Shown one piece after another: positions 40,860 to 49,946 of a stretch of 64,000 nt of DNA (positions are counted from its first letter, which is position 1; each line of letters opens with the position of its first letter). The DNA is taken from contig DAIRSE010000004.1 in NCBI GenBank assembly GCA_036804525.1, positions 104,161 through 168,160 on the forward strand, read 5' to 3'. The position numbers were made by a program, and so were the translations under genes. Source of the DNA: JBFLVT01 sp036804525 (lineage in GTDB: Bacteria > Bacillota > Desulfotomaculia > Desulfotomaculales > JASEER01). The notes beneath the pieces are model-generated. The model was not told where the DNA came from. It was given only the letters and a program-made list of their open reading frames with translations, and searched no databases.

Positions 40860-41642
40860 CTAAATATAAAGGCTTTTCAGGATGGCACTCTCCTTGGTAC
40901 GCTCATCCCTGCGTGAAGCTGGGGCTTTCCTCTGCCTGCGCTTCTGGAAGCTGTCCTCATACCGCGCAACCTCTTCAACCGTCCTCAGGTTGTTCTTGCC
41001 CCACTCCAGCAAGATGCGGTCAATGTACTTGAAGTTGTGTTTGCCCATGAGCACAGCCCGGCGTAAGGCCTCGCGGACAATTTCGGCGTCAAACTGTCCC
41101 AGCCAGTATTCGATCTGCTCGGCCTCTATCGGCGAGAGCGGCCGGCCGAACTCCTCCGCGAACTCGCCGCACAGACGCCCAAAGTCCCTGTCTTCTTTCA
41201 CATCGTTGGACTCAAGCACCGCTTTTAACTCTTCAAGCTCCTGGACCTTCTTCCTGGCCCAGAGCTCGGAAAGCTTCTCATACAACGGTTCAAGGTCGAA
41301 ACCCAGGACTACGGGTTTATGTTCGGTAAGGTAGTATTCGGTAACCCCGAGCATACCCTTCTCGGAAAGGCTGGCTAAATCGTGCTCGACCTGCTCTTTG
41401 CCTCCAGCCATCAGCTGACCGAGTTCTTCCGGTGAGGGTGTGTAATTCTTTTCTTCGCTGTGGAGGCGGATAATGTGCACCAGGAGCATCATCTCGGTGT
41501 CGGTAAGCCCCATCCGCTTGTAACAGCGCAACAGCATGCTGGGAACACAGGTCATTCCCTGGAGCAGCAGGTCGGTAGAGAATGCAGAAGTGATGTTTCC
41601 CTCGCGATACTTACGGATGGGCCTGGTATTCTGCCCAGACAT
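40860..41642 (-). CDS. DnaD-domain replication initiation protein
   Basis: A 260-residue protein. The N-terminal winged-helix part (about 20-120, MGLTDTEMMLLVHIIRLHSEEKN) and C-terminal DnaB_2/DnaD domain (about 150-225, FGRPLSPIEAEQIEYWLGQFDAEIVREALRRA in sequence, FKYIDRILLEWGKNNL) are both clear. Such proteins load helicase or restart replication. A basic tail (KRRQRKAPASRR) follows. The next gene encodes the DnaC-like loader, which supports function in replication initiation. Confidence 0.92.
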   Translation of the reverse strand: MSGQNTRPIRKYREGNITSAFSTDLLLQGMTCVPSMLLRCYKRMGLTDTEMMLLVHIIRLHSEEKNYTPSPEELGQLMAGGKEQVEHDLASLSEKGMLGVTEYYLTEHKPVVLGFDLEPLYEKLSELWARKKVQELEELKAVLESNDVKEDRDFGRLCGEFAEEFGRPLSPIEAEQIEYWLGQFDAEIVREALRRAVLMGKHNFKYIDRILLEWGKNNLRTVEEVARYEDSFQKRRQRKAPASRRDERTKESAILKSLYI

Positions 41643-41667
41643 TCCCTCGCCTCCCTTGCCGTCTATT

Positions 41668-42531
41668 CTACGACTCAGGCGGAGGTTTGTCCAACACCCT
41701 AACCTGCCTTCCCTTGAAAGTAGCTATTGAAATCTTCCAAGCACCTGTTAAATCTTTCGCTCTGTCTATCCCAAATCCAAGATCGCCCAGCTTGTGCGCG
41801 TCCGAACCCAGGGTACAGTAAACAATTCCCTGCCTGCGGGCTAACGCCAGCAAGTCCGGGCTCGGGTGGCAGTGCTCTTCGCCGGCTCTCCAGGGCGACG
41901 TGTTGATTTCAACGGCCATGCCCCGCCGCGCCGCCTCCCTGAACAGTTCTTCCGCCCATTCCCGGTGCATCAGATCCACCAGGTCGCCGTAATACTTCCG
42001 GCCGTGCCTTTTATAAATGTCGACGTGGGCGATGGCATCAAAGAAGCCCGTGCGTACCCCTTCCAGCAAACGCTGAAAGTAGGCTGCCGCTGCCTCCTGC
42101 GACGAAAAGCGGGAAAAGAACCATCCCGCCTCTTCGCTGGAGGAAATGGCTATGTGCTCCAGGCAATGAACCGCTCCCAGGACAAAGTCAAAAGGATAGG
42201 TCTGGATTAGCCGATTGATAATCTCCTCCAGGCCGTAGTCGTAACCGATTTCAACCCCCGCCAGCACGGCGAGCCGGCTTCCATACCGGCGCCGGGCGTC
42301 CTCAATCTGGCGGAAATAATCGTCAAGCCACACCCAGTCATCCATAGGGTGCCTTGACCCGCCCAGGCGTACGTACCAGTCCATGCGGCGTCTTAAGGGG
42401 TCAGCCTCAAAATGGGGCGTAAAACAAATTTCAGCCAGGCCGATAGATACCGCCTGGCGACAATAATCTTCTATGCTGTTTGGCTGGGCGTCAATGGAAA
42501 AGTCAGGGTGGACGTGGTAATCAATGTGCAC
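41668..42531 (-). CDS. PHP-domain phosphoesterase, histidinol-phosphatase (HisK) family
   Basis: A PHP-fold hydrolase of about 287 residues. Metal-binding residues are seen in DYHVHPDFS, CFTPHFE, GVEIGYDYG, LGAVHC, AHVDIYKRHG and GSDAHKLGD. The family includes HisK, which releases histidinol from histidinol phosphate, but also many other phosphatases; no his genes are near. The GTG at 42531 follows AAAGGACG; an in-frame ATG at 42555 lacks a good ribosome site. Confidence 0.85.
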   Translation of the reverse strand: MHIDYHVHPDFSIDAQPNSIEDYCRQAVSIGLAEICFTPHFEADPLRRRMDWYVRLGGSRHPMDDWVWLDDYFRQIEDARRRYGSRLAVLAGVEIGYDYGLEEIINRLIQTYPFDFVLGAVHCLEHIAISSSEEAGWFFSRFSSQEAAAAYFQRLLEGVRTGFFDAIAHVDIYKRHGRKYYGDLVDLMHREWAEELFREAARRGMAVEINTSPWRAGEEHCHPSPDLLALARRQGIVYCTLGSDAHKLGDLGFGIDRAKDLTGAWKISIATFKGRQVRVLDKPPPES

Positions 42532-42577
42532 ATCCCGTCGTCCTTTCGCCGTCATACAGCATTTATGCCTACACGTA

Positions 42578-43774
42578 CTATTTCCAGGACCTCTGGTCGA
42601 CGATAAGCTTATCGCTGCCGCTCAACGTCCCGGGGCTGACCGTTTCGACCTCCACGGTTAGGCGGAGCAATTCCTTCGCCAGCGCCCTGGCCCGGGTCTC
42701 CAAGTCTGGTATGTTTGCCACGTCAGGCGTTTCCACCTGCAGCCTGAGACGATCCCGGAAATCGGTCTGGGTGACAACCGCCCGGCACAGTCCGGCGTTC
42801 CCAAGACGCGCCTGCAGTTCGGCAACCTGGTGCGGGTATATGAAGAGGCCTCGCACCTTGACGCCGTCGGAGGTTCGGCCGTAAATGCCGAGCAACCTTT
42901 TGGCCGCCCGCCCGCAAGGACAGCTCTCGGCGGTGACGATCCCGAGGTCGCCGGTACCGAAGCGCACCAGGGGATAAACAGGGTCGAGGATCGTGACGAC
43001 AACCTCGCCTGCTTCCCCATCAGGCACCGGCTGTCCGGTCTCCGGGTCAACAACTTCGAGAATGGCCCTTGAGGCAACGTGAAAACCTTTGCGCATTTCG
43101 CACTCGTAAGCGACGCAGCCCGTGTCGGCCGTGCCGTAGCCCTGGTAGACGGTGATCCCGTAACGCTCAGCGAGAAGCGCCCGTAAATCCTCGGAAAGTT
43201 TTTCGGCGGCAACCCAGGCCTTCTGCAGCTTAAGATCCCCAGGGCACGTCAGGCCCAGTTCGTCCGCCTTTTTCAGCAGCGCGTAAAGGAAACTCGGCAC
43301 CCCGATGTATCCCGTGACTCCCAGGTCGCGCATGACCTGGAGCTGCAGCTCGCTGTTCCCTACGCCGGCGGGAACCACGACACAGCCCCTGGCCCGCAAA
43401 GCCCCGTCGAACATCATTCCGGCAGGGGTCAGATGATAGGAAAAGGTGTTTTGCACGATGTCTCCCGGGCCGAAGCCAGCCGCGCCAAGGGCTTCTTTCC
43501 ATCCCCAGTAATCCTCTCCCGGTCCCTGCGGGTCGTATATCGGGCCGGGCGAAACGAAAACGCGCTGCAGCGCCGTAAGGGGCACAGTCAGGAAGCCGCC
43601 AAACGGGACGTCATCCTTTTGCCTCGCAGCCAGCTCGCTTTTGCGGGTTAAGGGGAGTTTAACAAGGTCATCGGGGGTTCGCACCTCGGCAAGCTCCACT
43701 CCCGCCTCCGCAAATTTTGCCCGCAAGGCCGGTGAGCCCTTGAAGGCTGCATCGATGAAGCCGGCAAAGTCCAT
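42578..43774 (-). CDS. Phenylacetate-CoA ligase-family protein (PaaK-like)
   Basis: A 398-residue AMP-forming acyl-CoA ligase of the short PaaK type. Typical regions are PLTRKSELAARQ, YQGYGTADTGCVAYECE, VRFGTGDLGIVTAESCPCGR and GRTSDGVKVRGLFIYPHQV. The usual Ser/Thr/Gly-rich P-loop is replaced here by FVSPGPIYDPQGPGEDYW, near residue 75. It makes acyl- or aryl-CoA from a carboxylic acid, CoA and ATP. The gene directly follows livF (TAAATG overlap), the last gene of the transporter operon, so its substrate is probably the imported acid. Confidence 0.88.
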   Translation of the reverse strand: MDFAGFIDAAFKGSPALRAKFAEAGVELAEVRTPDDLVKLPLTRKSELAARQKDDVPFGGFLTVPLTALQRVFVSPGPIYDPQGPGEDYWGWKEALGAAGFGPGDIVQNTFSYHLTPAGMMFDGALRARGCVVVPAGVGNSELQLQVMRDLGVTGYIGVPSFLYALLKKADELGLTCPGDLKLQKAWVAAEKLSEDLRALLAERYGITVYQGYGTADTGCVAYECEMRKGFHVASRAILEVVDPETGQPVPDGEAGEVVVTILDPVYPLVRFGTGDLGIVTAESCPCGRAAKRLLGIYGRTSDGVKVRGLFIYPHQVAELQARLGNAGLCRAVVTQTDFRDRLRLQVETPDVANIPDLETRARALAKELLRLTVEVETVSPGTLSGSDKLIVDQRSWK

Positions 43775-44569
43775 TTACGACAGCCACCTCTTCCGCCGTT
43801 TGTAATGCTTGACATCGCGGTAACTCTTCTTTTTCCCGACCTCGGACAGCCCGAGGTAGAACTCCTGCACGTCCTCGTTGTCGATCAGGCGGTCGACCTC
43901 ACCCTCGAGCACGATCCGGCCGTTCTCCATAATGTAACCGTAGTCCGCTATCGACAGCGCCACCCTGGCGTTCTGCTCCACCACAAGGATCGTCGTTTTT
44001 TCAACCTCGTTAATCTGTTTGATGATCCGGAAGATTTCCTGCACCAAAAGCGGGGCTAGCCCCAGCGAGGGTTCATCGAGGAGCATGAGCTTCGGCTTGC
44101 CCATTAAGGCCCTGCCGATGGCGAGCATCTGCTGTTCCCCGCCCGAAAGGTACCCGGCCGTGCGCTGCCGGAGGTCCTTCAAGCGTGGAAAATAGCTGTA
44201 GACCTTCTCTATGTCGGCCTTCACGCGCCCCCTGTCGCGCCGGGTATACGCCCCCGCGATAAGGTTCTCCTCTACGGTGAGGTGCTCGAACACGTGCCTG
44301 CCCTCCATGACCTGGAAGATACCGCGGCGAACAATAGCCTCGGCATCCAGCCCGCTGATCGACTCGCCGAGAAACTCGATGGTTCCGTCGGTCACCTCGC
44401 CGTTTTCAGATTTAAGAAGGCCTGAAATGGCCTTCAGCGTCGAAGTCTTGCCCGCGCCGTTGCTCCCCAGCAGCGCCACGATCTTGCCTTCGGGGACGGT
44501 TAGGGACATTCCTTTCAGGACGAGAATGACATGATCGTACACGACCTCCACGTTGTTCAGTACCAGCAA
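43775..44569 (-). CDS. livF: Branched-chain amino acid-type ABC transporter ATPase LivF
   Basis: A 264-residue ABC ATPase with Walker A GSNGAGKTS, signature LSGGEQQMLAIGRALM, Walker B LMLLDEPSLGLAP and switch His replaced by the usual Q-loop/VVEQNARVAL end. The EGRHVFEHLTVEENLIAGAY segment is diagnostic for LivF. Start TTG 44569. A long tail (KKKSYRDVKHYKRRKRW) is unusual for the family. Works with LivG, LivH, LivM and the binding protein. Confidence 0.93.
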   Translation of the reverse strand: MLVLNNVEVVYDHVILVLKGMSLTVPEGKIVALLGSNGAGKTSTLKAISGLLKSENGEVTDGTIEFLGESISGLDAEAIVRRGIFQVMEGRHVFEHLTVEENLIAGAYTRRDRGRVKADIEKVYSYFPRLKDLRQRTAGYLSGGEQQMLAIGRALMGKPKLMLLDEPSLGLAPLLVQEIFRIIKQINEVEKTTILVVEQNARVALSIADYGYIMENGRIVLEGEVDRLIDNEDVQEFYLGLSEVGKKKSYRDVKHYKRRKRWLS

Positions 44570-44693
44570 CTCCTCAGACCACCTCCAAAAGCCCGGTCAT
44601 TCGCCTGGGCAAACACGCAACAGCCTTCCAGCCTGTTACACAGGGATTCAATATTAAATGAAATGCTTCCTGCAAACCGCCCGTAATATGTTT

Positions 44694-44718
44694 GTGGCGG
44701 GGCAGAATGCCCCGCCAC
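44694..44718 (-). terminator. Hairpin between livK and livF
   Basis: GTGGCGGGGC-AGAAT-GCCCCGCCAC, a 10-bp G+C stem without a T-tract. It lies just after the binding-protein gene. It probably stabilises livK mRNA or reduces read-through, giving more binding protein than ATPase. Confidence 0.6.
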
Positions 44719-44741
44719 CATAAAGAGTCCCTTACCGTACC

Positions 44742-45935
44742 TTACTTATAGCCAATCCAATCAGTAAGGTAGACGAACTTGCCGCCCTCAACTTTGGCCA
44801 GCCGCACCTGCTCGGAGCCTCTGTGGCTGTCGGCCTTGAAGGTTACCGGAGCAGAAAGGCCCTGCGTATCGAAATTGGCGAGGGTCTCCAGGGCCGCCTT
44901 CAAAGATTCGCCCGTCGGGTTGTCCCCGGCCCTCTTGACGCCTTCAAGCATGATCTTGGCCGATACCCAGCCTTGCACGAACTTCTGGTTGATGTCCTCC
45001 ATCTTCTTGCCCTGGCCCTCAAGGTAGTCCTTGATTTCAGCCAATCCGGCAGCATCGTCGTACGGGAAGGCGAAGGGGATCACGCCCATGTAACCTTCAG
45101 CCGCATCTCCGGCCAGCTTAATGACCTTTTCGTCGGCAGCCCAGTTCAGACCGATGAACTGCGTTTTCAGCCCCAGCTTCTTGGCATCCTTGAGGGTCGT
45201 CGCCGCCAGGTTGGACGTTCCCTGAATAATTGCAAAGTCAGCGCCCTTGTTTTTCAGGTCCAGCATCTGGCTCGTGGCGTCGAGGGCCTTGAGGTCGATG
45301 ATCTCGTCGCCTACAACCTTGAACCCGATTTCTTCTGCGTATTTCTTGGCGTCTGCGATCGGTGAACGCCCGAAAGCGGTATCGTTGAAAACAAAGGCCA
45401 CTTTGGGCGCCTCGCTGCCCTTCCAATTGTCCTTTGCCCATTTCAAGGCAATCCTGGCCTGGTCGGAGTAGCTGGCCGCGATCAGGAAGTTATAGGGACA
45501 CTTGTTGATGTCCGTAAGGCTTTCAGAATACGATCCCGAAACGTACGGAACCTTGTCCCGGGCGATGAATTCTTTGAGCGCGTCGGTGTCGCCCGTACCC
45601 CATCCCAGGATGCCGATAACCTGGTTCTGCTTGACCAGCTTGTCGTAGGCTTCCTTAGCGCGCGGAATCTGGTAGGCATAATCTATGCAGTTGTAATCGA
45701 TTTTGGGGCCCAATCCCTTAGCGTTGTAATAGTCGATATAGGCCTTCACGCCGTCAGCGTAAGGCGCTCCGACGTCACCCGTGGGACCGGTCAGGTCGAT
45801 GATCCCGCCGATCTGTACCGTCTTAGCTTCGCCCTGGGGCTCTTTTGTCCCGCCTCCCCCGCAGCCCGCGAGGAGTGTCGCAACCAACAGGACAATCAAC
45901 GCCGCCGCCGCAAACAACAATATACGTTTACGCAC
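44742..45935 (-). CDS. ABC transporter substrate-binding lipoprotein (LivK-like)
   Basis: A 397-residue periplasmic-binding-protein type I lipoprotein. The signal peptide ends in a lipobox LLAGCGGGG (Cys near 22). The body resembles Leu/Ile/Val-binding proteins (GGIIDLTGPTGDVGAPYADGVKAY split over residues 40-65, GWGTGDTDALKEF, YVSGSYSESLTD). Ligand specificity cannot be predicted, and the operon suggests carboxylic acids and not amino acids. GTG start at 45935 after GGAGGTG; the frame upstream is open but carries no ribosome site. Confidence 0.92.
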   Translation of the reverse strand: MRKRILLFAAAALIVLLVATLLAGCGGGGTKEPQGEAKTVQIGGIIDLTGPTGDVGAPYADGVKAYIDYYNAKGLGPKIDYNCIDYAYQIPRAKEAYDKLVKQNQVIGILGWGTGDTDALKEFIARDKVPYVSGSYSESLTDINKCPYNFLIAASYSDQARIALKWAKDNWKGSEAPKVAFVFNDTAFGRSPIADAKKYAEEIGFKVVGDEIIDLKALDATSQMLDLKNKGADFAIIQGTSNLAATTLKDAKKLGLKTQFIGLNWAADEKVIKLAGDAAEGYMGVIPFAFPYDDAAGLAEIKDYLEGQGKKMEDINQKFVQGWVSAKIMLEGVKRAGDNPTGESLKAALETLANFDTQGLSAPVTFKADSHRGSEQVRLAKVEGGKFVYLTDWIGYK

Positions 45936-46062
45936 CAAACGCACACCTCCACAGCTTTTTTTTGTCTCTGAATGAACGGGTTGTATCAAACTCCGTAAGG
46001 AAGGCCATCCCCTCCCTTCAAGCAAGCCATTTGGAAATAAATCCTTAAGGATTCCGGCAAGA

Positions 46063-47121
46063 TTAGTACGAAAAAGGCCACAGCTTAAAGTAATCCTTGA
46101 TGTTTTTCCACAGCTTGGCAAGTCCCTCGGGCTCAAAGATTAAGAAAAGAATAATGATTAAGCCGAAAATCGCTTCCTGAAGCGCAAGAAGGGCGTTGCC
46201 GATGTTGGGAAATAGAGGCATTATTCCGTCGCGCAGGACGATCGGCAATAAGGTCATGAAGCATGCCCCGTAGATGGATCCCATGACGCTTCCCAGCCCG
46301 CCGATAATGATCATCGCCAGGTAGAGGATGGAGATGGAGATGGTGAACTGCTCCGGGCTGATGGTCTGCATGTAGCAGGCCCACAGGGCGCCTGAGATGC
46401 CGGCATAAAAAGAGCTTAAGGCAAAGGCCTTGAGTTTGTACTCGAACAGGTTAATCCCCATGGCCGATGCAGCTAGGTCGCGGTCGCGTATGGCCATAAA
46501 GGCCCGCCCGACTTTGGTCCTGAAGATGTTGGTCGCAAAGACAACGGCAGCCACGGAAAGGGGCAAGATCAGGTAGTAGAAAGACACGTCGCTGTCCAGA
46601 GGGTAGCCGAAAAGGCTGGGCCGGTCAAGGACGATGCCGCCGGTACCGTTCGTCAGCGCGCTCCAGTGGACGATGACAAACTCGATGATGACCTGGGCCG
46701 CCAGCGTCGCGATGGCTAGGTACAGCCCCTTAAGGCGCAGGGAGGGAATGCCGAAAACGGCCCCGACGAGCGCGGCCAGAACCCCCGCCGCGGGAAGGGC
46801 GATCCAGAAGGAAAGGCCCAGCTTTACCGTCAGGATCCCTGCCGTGTAGGCGCCGACGCCCATGAACGCGCCCTGGCCGATAGAGATCTGCCCCGTAAAT
46901 CCGGTGAGAATGTTCAGGCCGACAGCACCGATGACAGCGATCCCCACCAGGTTGGCCACTCCGACATAATACGGGCTGACCAGCAGCGGGAGCGCCGCCA
47001 GGAGAGCAAGGATGGCCAGCACCTTGAGCTTCGCGGCCGGCGCAAAGAGGATGGCCATGTCATCATAATAACTGGTAGTAAAGATACCGCAGTCCATGAC
47101 AAACGGGTTTCTTGGACGCAT
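46063..47121 (-). CDS. livM: ABC transporter permease LivM
   Basis: A 352-residue integral membrane permease with about nine hydrophobic segments. The LivM signature region reads GLNILTGFTGQISIGQGAFMGVGAY (in parts), and the cytoplasmic loop is VGRAFMAIRDRDLAASAMGIN. It starts five bases after livH ends. Confidence 0.93.
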   Translation of the reverse strand: MRPRNPFVMDCGIFTTSYYDDMAILFAPAAKLKVLAILALLAALPLLVSPYYVGVANLVGIAVIGAVGLNILTGFTGQISIGQGAFMGVGAYTAGILTVKLGLSFWIALPAAGVLAALVGAVFGIPSLRLKGLYLAIATLAAQVIIEFVIVHWSALTNGTGGIVLDRPSLFGYPLDSDVSFYYLILPLSVAAVVFATNIFRTKVGRAFMAIRDRDLAASAMGINLFEYKLKAFALSSFYAGISGALWACYMQTISPEQFTISISILYLAMIIIGGLGSVMGSIYGACFMTLLPIVLRDGIMPLFPNIGNALLALQEAIFGLIIILFLIFEPEGLAKLWKNIKDYFKLWPFSY

Positions 47122-47125
47122 GCCG

Positions 47126-48010
47126 TTACACCCTTTCGATGATCTGCTTACCGAACAAACCGTATGGCCTGATCATCAAGACGATAACCAGCACAACGAA
47201 CGGGACGACTTCTTTGACGCCGCCGCCGAAAACCGGGTCAAGGTACCCGCCGGCGAGGCTTTCAATAAGCCCGATGGCAAACCCGCCGATGATGGCACCG
47301 GGAATGCTGTCCAGCCCGCCAAGAATGGCTACCGGAAGAACCTTCAGCCCGATATGCGAGAGCGAGGGATTTACGCCGTTGATGTTCCCCAGCAGGATGC
47401 CGCCGATACCCGCCACCACGGCGGCGATGGCCCACGTAATGGCAAAGACGCGCTTGACGCTGATACCCATTGAAAGGGCTGCCGGCTGGTCATCGGCCAC
47501 GGCGCGCATCACGATTCCCGTACTGGAATACTTAAAGAACGCGCCGAAGATGCCCAGCAGGATAACTGCCAGGACGAGGGAATACAGGTAAACCTGCGTC
47601 ACAACGATATCTCCGAGCTGCACGGGTTCGGCCGGAAAAAGGGGCGGAAAGGTACGGGTATCGGTTCCCCAAAGGACCTGGATAATGCCGCGCATCAAGC
47701 TGGACAGCCCGATCGTGGCCATGATGACCGAAATAATCGGCTCACCGATAAAAGGCCGCAGAACCAGCCGTTCTACCACGATCCCGACGAGAACGCATAC
47801 CAGGAGGGTCAGGATGATTGCCGGCAAGAACGGTATGTGGTATACAGCCACCAGTGATAACGCTACATAGGCCCCGATAAGCAGGAATTCCCCCTGGGCG
47901 AAGTTGATCACGTCGCTGGATTTGTAAATCAGAACAAAGCCAAGGGCGACAAGAGCGTACACACTTCCGACGACAAGACCGCTCACCGTCAACTGCAAAA
48001 AGTCAGTCAC
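47126..48010 (-). CDS. livH: ABC transporter permease LivH
   Basis: A 294-residue permease with about eight membrane segments. LivH features are GLVVGSVYALVALGFVLIYK and FAQGEFLLIGAYVA. The GTG start overlaps the end of the preceding ligase gene by eight bases, which indicates translational coupling of ligase and permease. Confidence 0.93.
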   Translation of the reverse strand: MTDFLQLTVSGLVVGSVYALVALGFVLIYKSSDVINFAQGEFLLIGAYVALSLVAVYHIPFLPAIILTLLVCVLVGIVVERLVLRPFIGEPIISVIMATIGLSSLMRGIIQVLWGTDTRTFPPLFPAEPVQLGDIVVTQVYLYSLVLAVILLGIFGAFFKYSSTGIVMRAVADDQPAALSMGISVKRVFAITWAIAAVVAGIGGILLGNINGVNPSLSHIGLKVLPVAILGGLDSIPGAIIGGFAIGLIESLAGGYLDPVFGGGVKEVVPFVVLVIVLMIRPYGLFGKQIIERV

Positions 48011-49919
48011 TGTTCTTCACCCCCGTTCCTTCCGGCTCCCCTACGGTAAGGGTCGTCCTGATGACCGCCTGGCGCCCGTCCCGGTACTTAACCTCGGTTT
48101 CGACCTCAACCTTGTCTTGATTGCCGTAGAGCGCGTCTACCAGGCTCCTGTATTTTTCAGCTATGAACCCGCGCCGCACCTTGCGGGTTCTCGTCAATTC
48201 CTCATCGTCCGCGTCCAGTTCCTTGTGCAGGATGACGAAGCGCTTGATCTTGACCGCATCGGGCAGGTCCTTGTTAACCGCCCTGACGTTTTCGTTAATC
48301 AGTCGAAGAACCTCTGGCTTGGTGGCCAGGTCGACGTAAGTCGTGTAGGCGATCTGCTTCTGCTCCGCCCATTTGCCCACGTTGGCTATGTCGATGTTGA
48401 TCATCGCCACGACATAGGGCCGGTCACGGCCGATAACAACGGCTTCCTTGATGAACGGGCTGAACTTGAGCTTGTTTTCAATAAACTGGGGAGAAAATAT
48501 CGTCCCGTCAGTCAGCTTCATAACGTCCTTAATGCGGTCGATAACAACGAGGTGCCCGTCTTCGTCGAGGTAACCGGCATCCCCGGAGTGCAGCCAGCCG
48601 TCCTTGAGGGTGCTGGCTGTCGCATCCTCATTCTTGTAATAGCCCACGAAAACGCTCGGGCTCCGCGAAAGGATCTCCCCTTCCTCGCTGATCCTGATCT
48701 CGGTCCCAGGAATGGGGATGCCAACCGTGTGAAACTTAATCCCGTCATCCCGGTGAAGAACCGAAATCCCGGCGATCTCGGTCTGCCCGTAAATCTGTTT
48801 GAGGTTGACGCCCAGAGCGTGGTAGAAACGAAACACATCGGGGCCGAGCGCAGCGCCCCCGGTATAGGCCCTTTTCAACCGGGCAAGGCCGAGGTGGTCC
48901 CGAATGGCGCTGAAGAGTACCAAATCGGCAAGGAAATAGGAAAGCCTGAGGGCTACCGACGGTTTCCGCCTGTTGAAGCGGCAGTCGGCCATCCGGTATC
49001 CGATGGGCATCAGCTTATGGTAAACAAAGCGTTTGAACCAGCTGGCATCGTCTATCTTGACCTGAACCCGGGAGACCATGTCCTCCCAAATCCGCGGCGG
49101 GGAAAAAACAACATGAGGGCCGATTTCTTTCAAGTTCTGCTGAACGGTTTCAGGCTCCTCGGGGAAGTTCACCGTCATCCCCACCCAGAGGGCGAGAGCT
49201 AAAGACATCATCTGCTCCCCGACCCAGGCCAACGGCAAAAAAGAAAGGAATTCATCACTGTTGTCCAGGGGGTCGACCTCGGCCAGGCTCTTGGCCATGC
49301 TGAGGAGGTTTATGTGGGTCAGCATCGCGCCCTTGGCCTGCCCCGTGGTGCCCGAGGTATAGGCGATAATGGCCACGTCCTCCCCCCTACCTTCGGCAAC
49401 TTCCCGCTCGAAATAGTCCTCATGGGACCGGCCGAATTCCCGCCCCATTTCCTGGACAGCAGTAAAGGAAAGGAGAAGCTCATCCCGGTAATTCCTCAGA
49501 CCCTTGGGATCGTAGTAGATAACACGCCCGACCTTAGGCATCAAATCCTTGATCTCAAGCATTTTGTCGACCTGTTCCTGGTCCTCCACCACGATCAGTT
49601 TGGCGTCTGAATGGTCGATAACGTAGGCGATCTCATTAGGCAAGCTGTCCTGGTAAACCCCCACGCCTACCCCGCCAAGAGACTGCGCGGCCAGCTCGGC
49701 GTATATCCACTCCGGCCTGTTGTCGCCGATAATGGCCAGCTTGTCGCCGCGCCCAAAGCCAAGGGCGGCCAGGCCGAGGGCGAAGAGACGCACTTCTTCA
49801 AGGTACCTCTCCCAGCTTACGCTCTGCCAGATACCAAAGTCCTTTTCTCTCAGGGCAATCTTTTTGCCATATTGTCTGGCATTTCGGAGCAATAGTTTGG
49901 GAATGGTGTCATGATGCAT
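48003..49919 (-). CDS. AMP-forming long-chain-type acyl-CoA synthetase
   Basis: A 638-residue ligase of the ANL superfamily, FadD15/long-chain type. P-loop motif IAYTSGTTGQAKGAMLTH (about 170-187), GQTEIAGISV, GWLHSGDAGYLDEDG and the late lysine region LSPQF-like IFSPQFIENKLK are present. Its gene sits between livG and livH, an arrangement recurring in anaerobes that take up fatty or aromatic acids. It probably activates the transported acid. A second ligase gene (PaaK-type) closes the operon. ATG start after AAAAGGTG. Confidence 0.92.
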   Translation of the reverse strand: MHHDTIPKLLLRNARQYGKKIALREKDFGIWQSVSWERYLEEVRLFALGLAALGFGRGDKLAIIGDNRPEWIYAELAAQSLGGVGVGVYQDSLPNEIAYVIDHSDAKLIVVEDQEQVDKMLEIKDLMPKVGRVIYYDPKGLRNYRDELLLSFTAVQEMGREFGRSHEDYFEREVAEGRGEDVAIIAYTSGTTGQAKGAMLTHINLLSMAKSLAEVDPLDNSDEFLSFLPLAWVGEQMMSLALALWVGMTVNFPEEPETVQQNLKEIGPHVVFSPPRIWEDMVSRVQVKIDDASWFKRFVYHKLMPIGYRMADCRFNRRKPSVALRLSYFLADLVLFSAIRDHLGLARLKRAYTGGAALGPDVFRFYHALGVNLKQIYGQTEIAGISVLHRDDGIKFHTVGIPIPGTEIRISEEGEILSRSPSVFVGYYKNEDATASTLKDGWLHSGDAGYLDEDGHLVVIDRIKDVMKLTDGTIFSPQFIENKLKFSPFIKEAVVIGRDRPYVVAMINIDIANVGKWAEQKQIAYTTYVDLATKPEVLRLINENVRAVNKDLPDAVKIKRFVILHKELDADDEELTRTRKVRRGFIAEKYRSLVDALYGNQDKVEVETEVKYRDGRQAVIRTTLTVGEPEGTGVKNSD

Positions 49920-49946
49920 AGCAACACCTTTTCCTTTATTGTTGGC

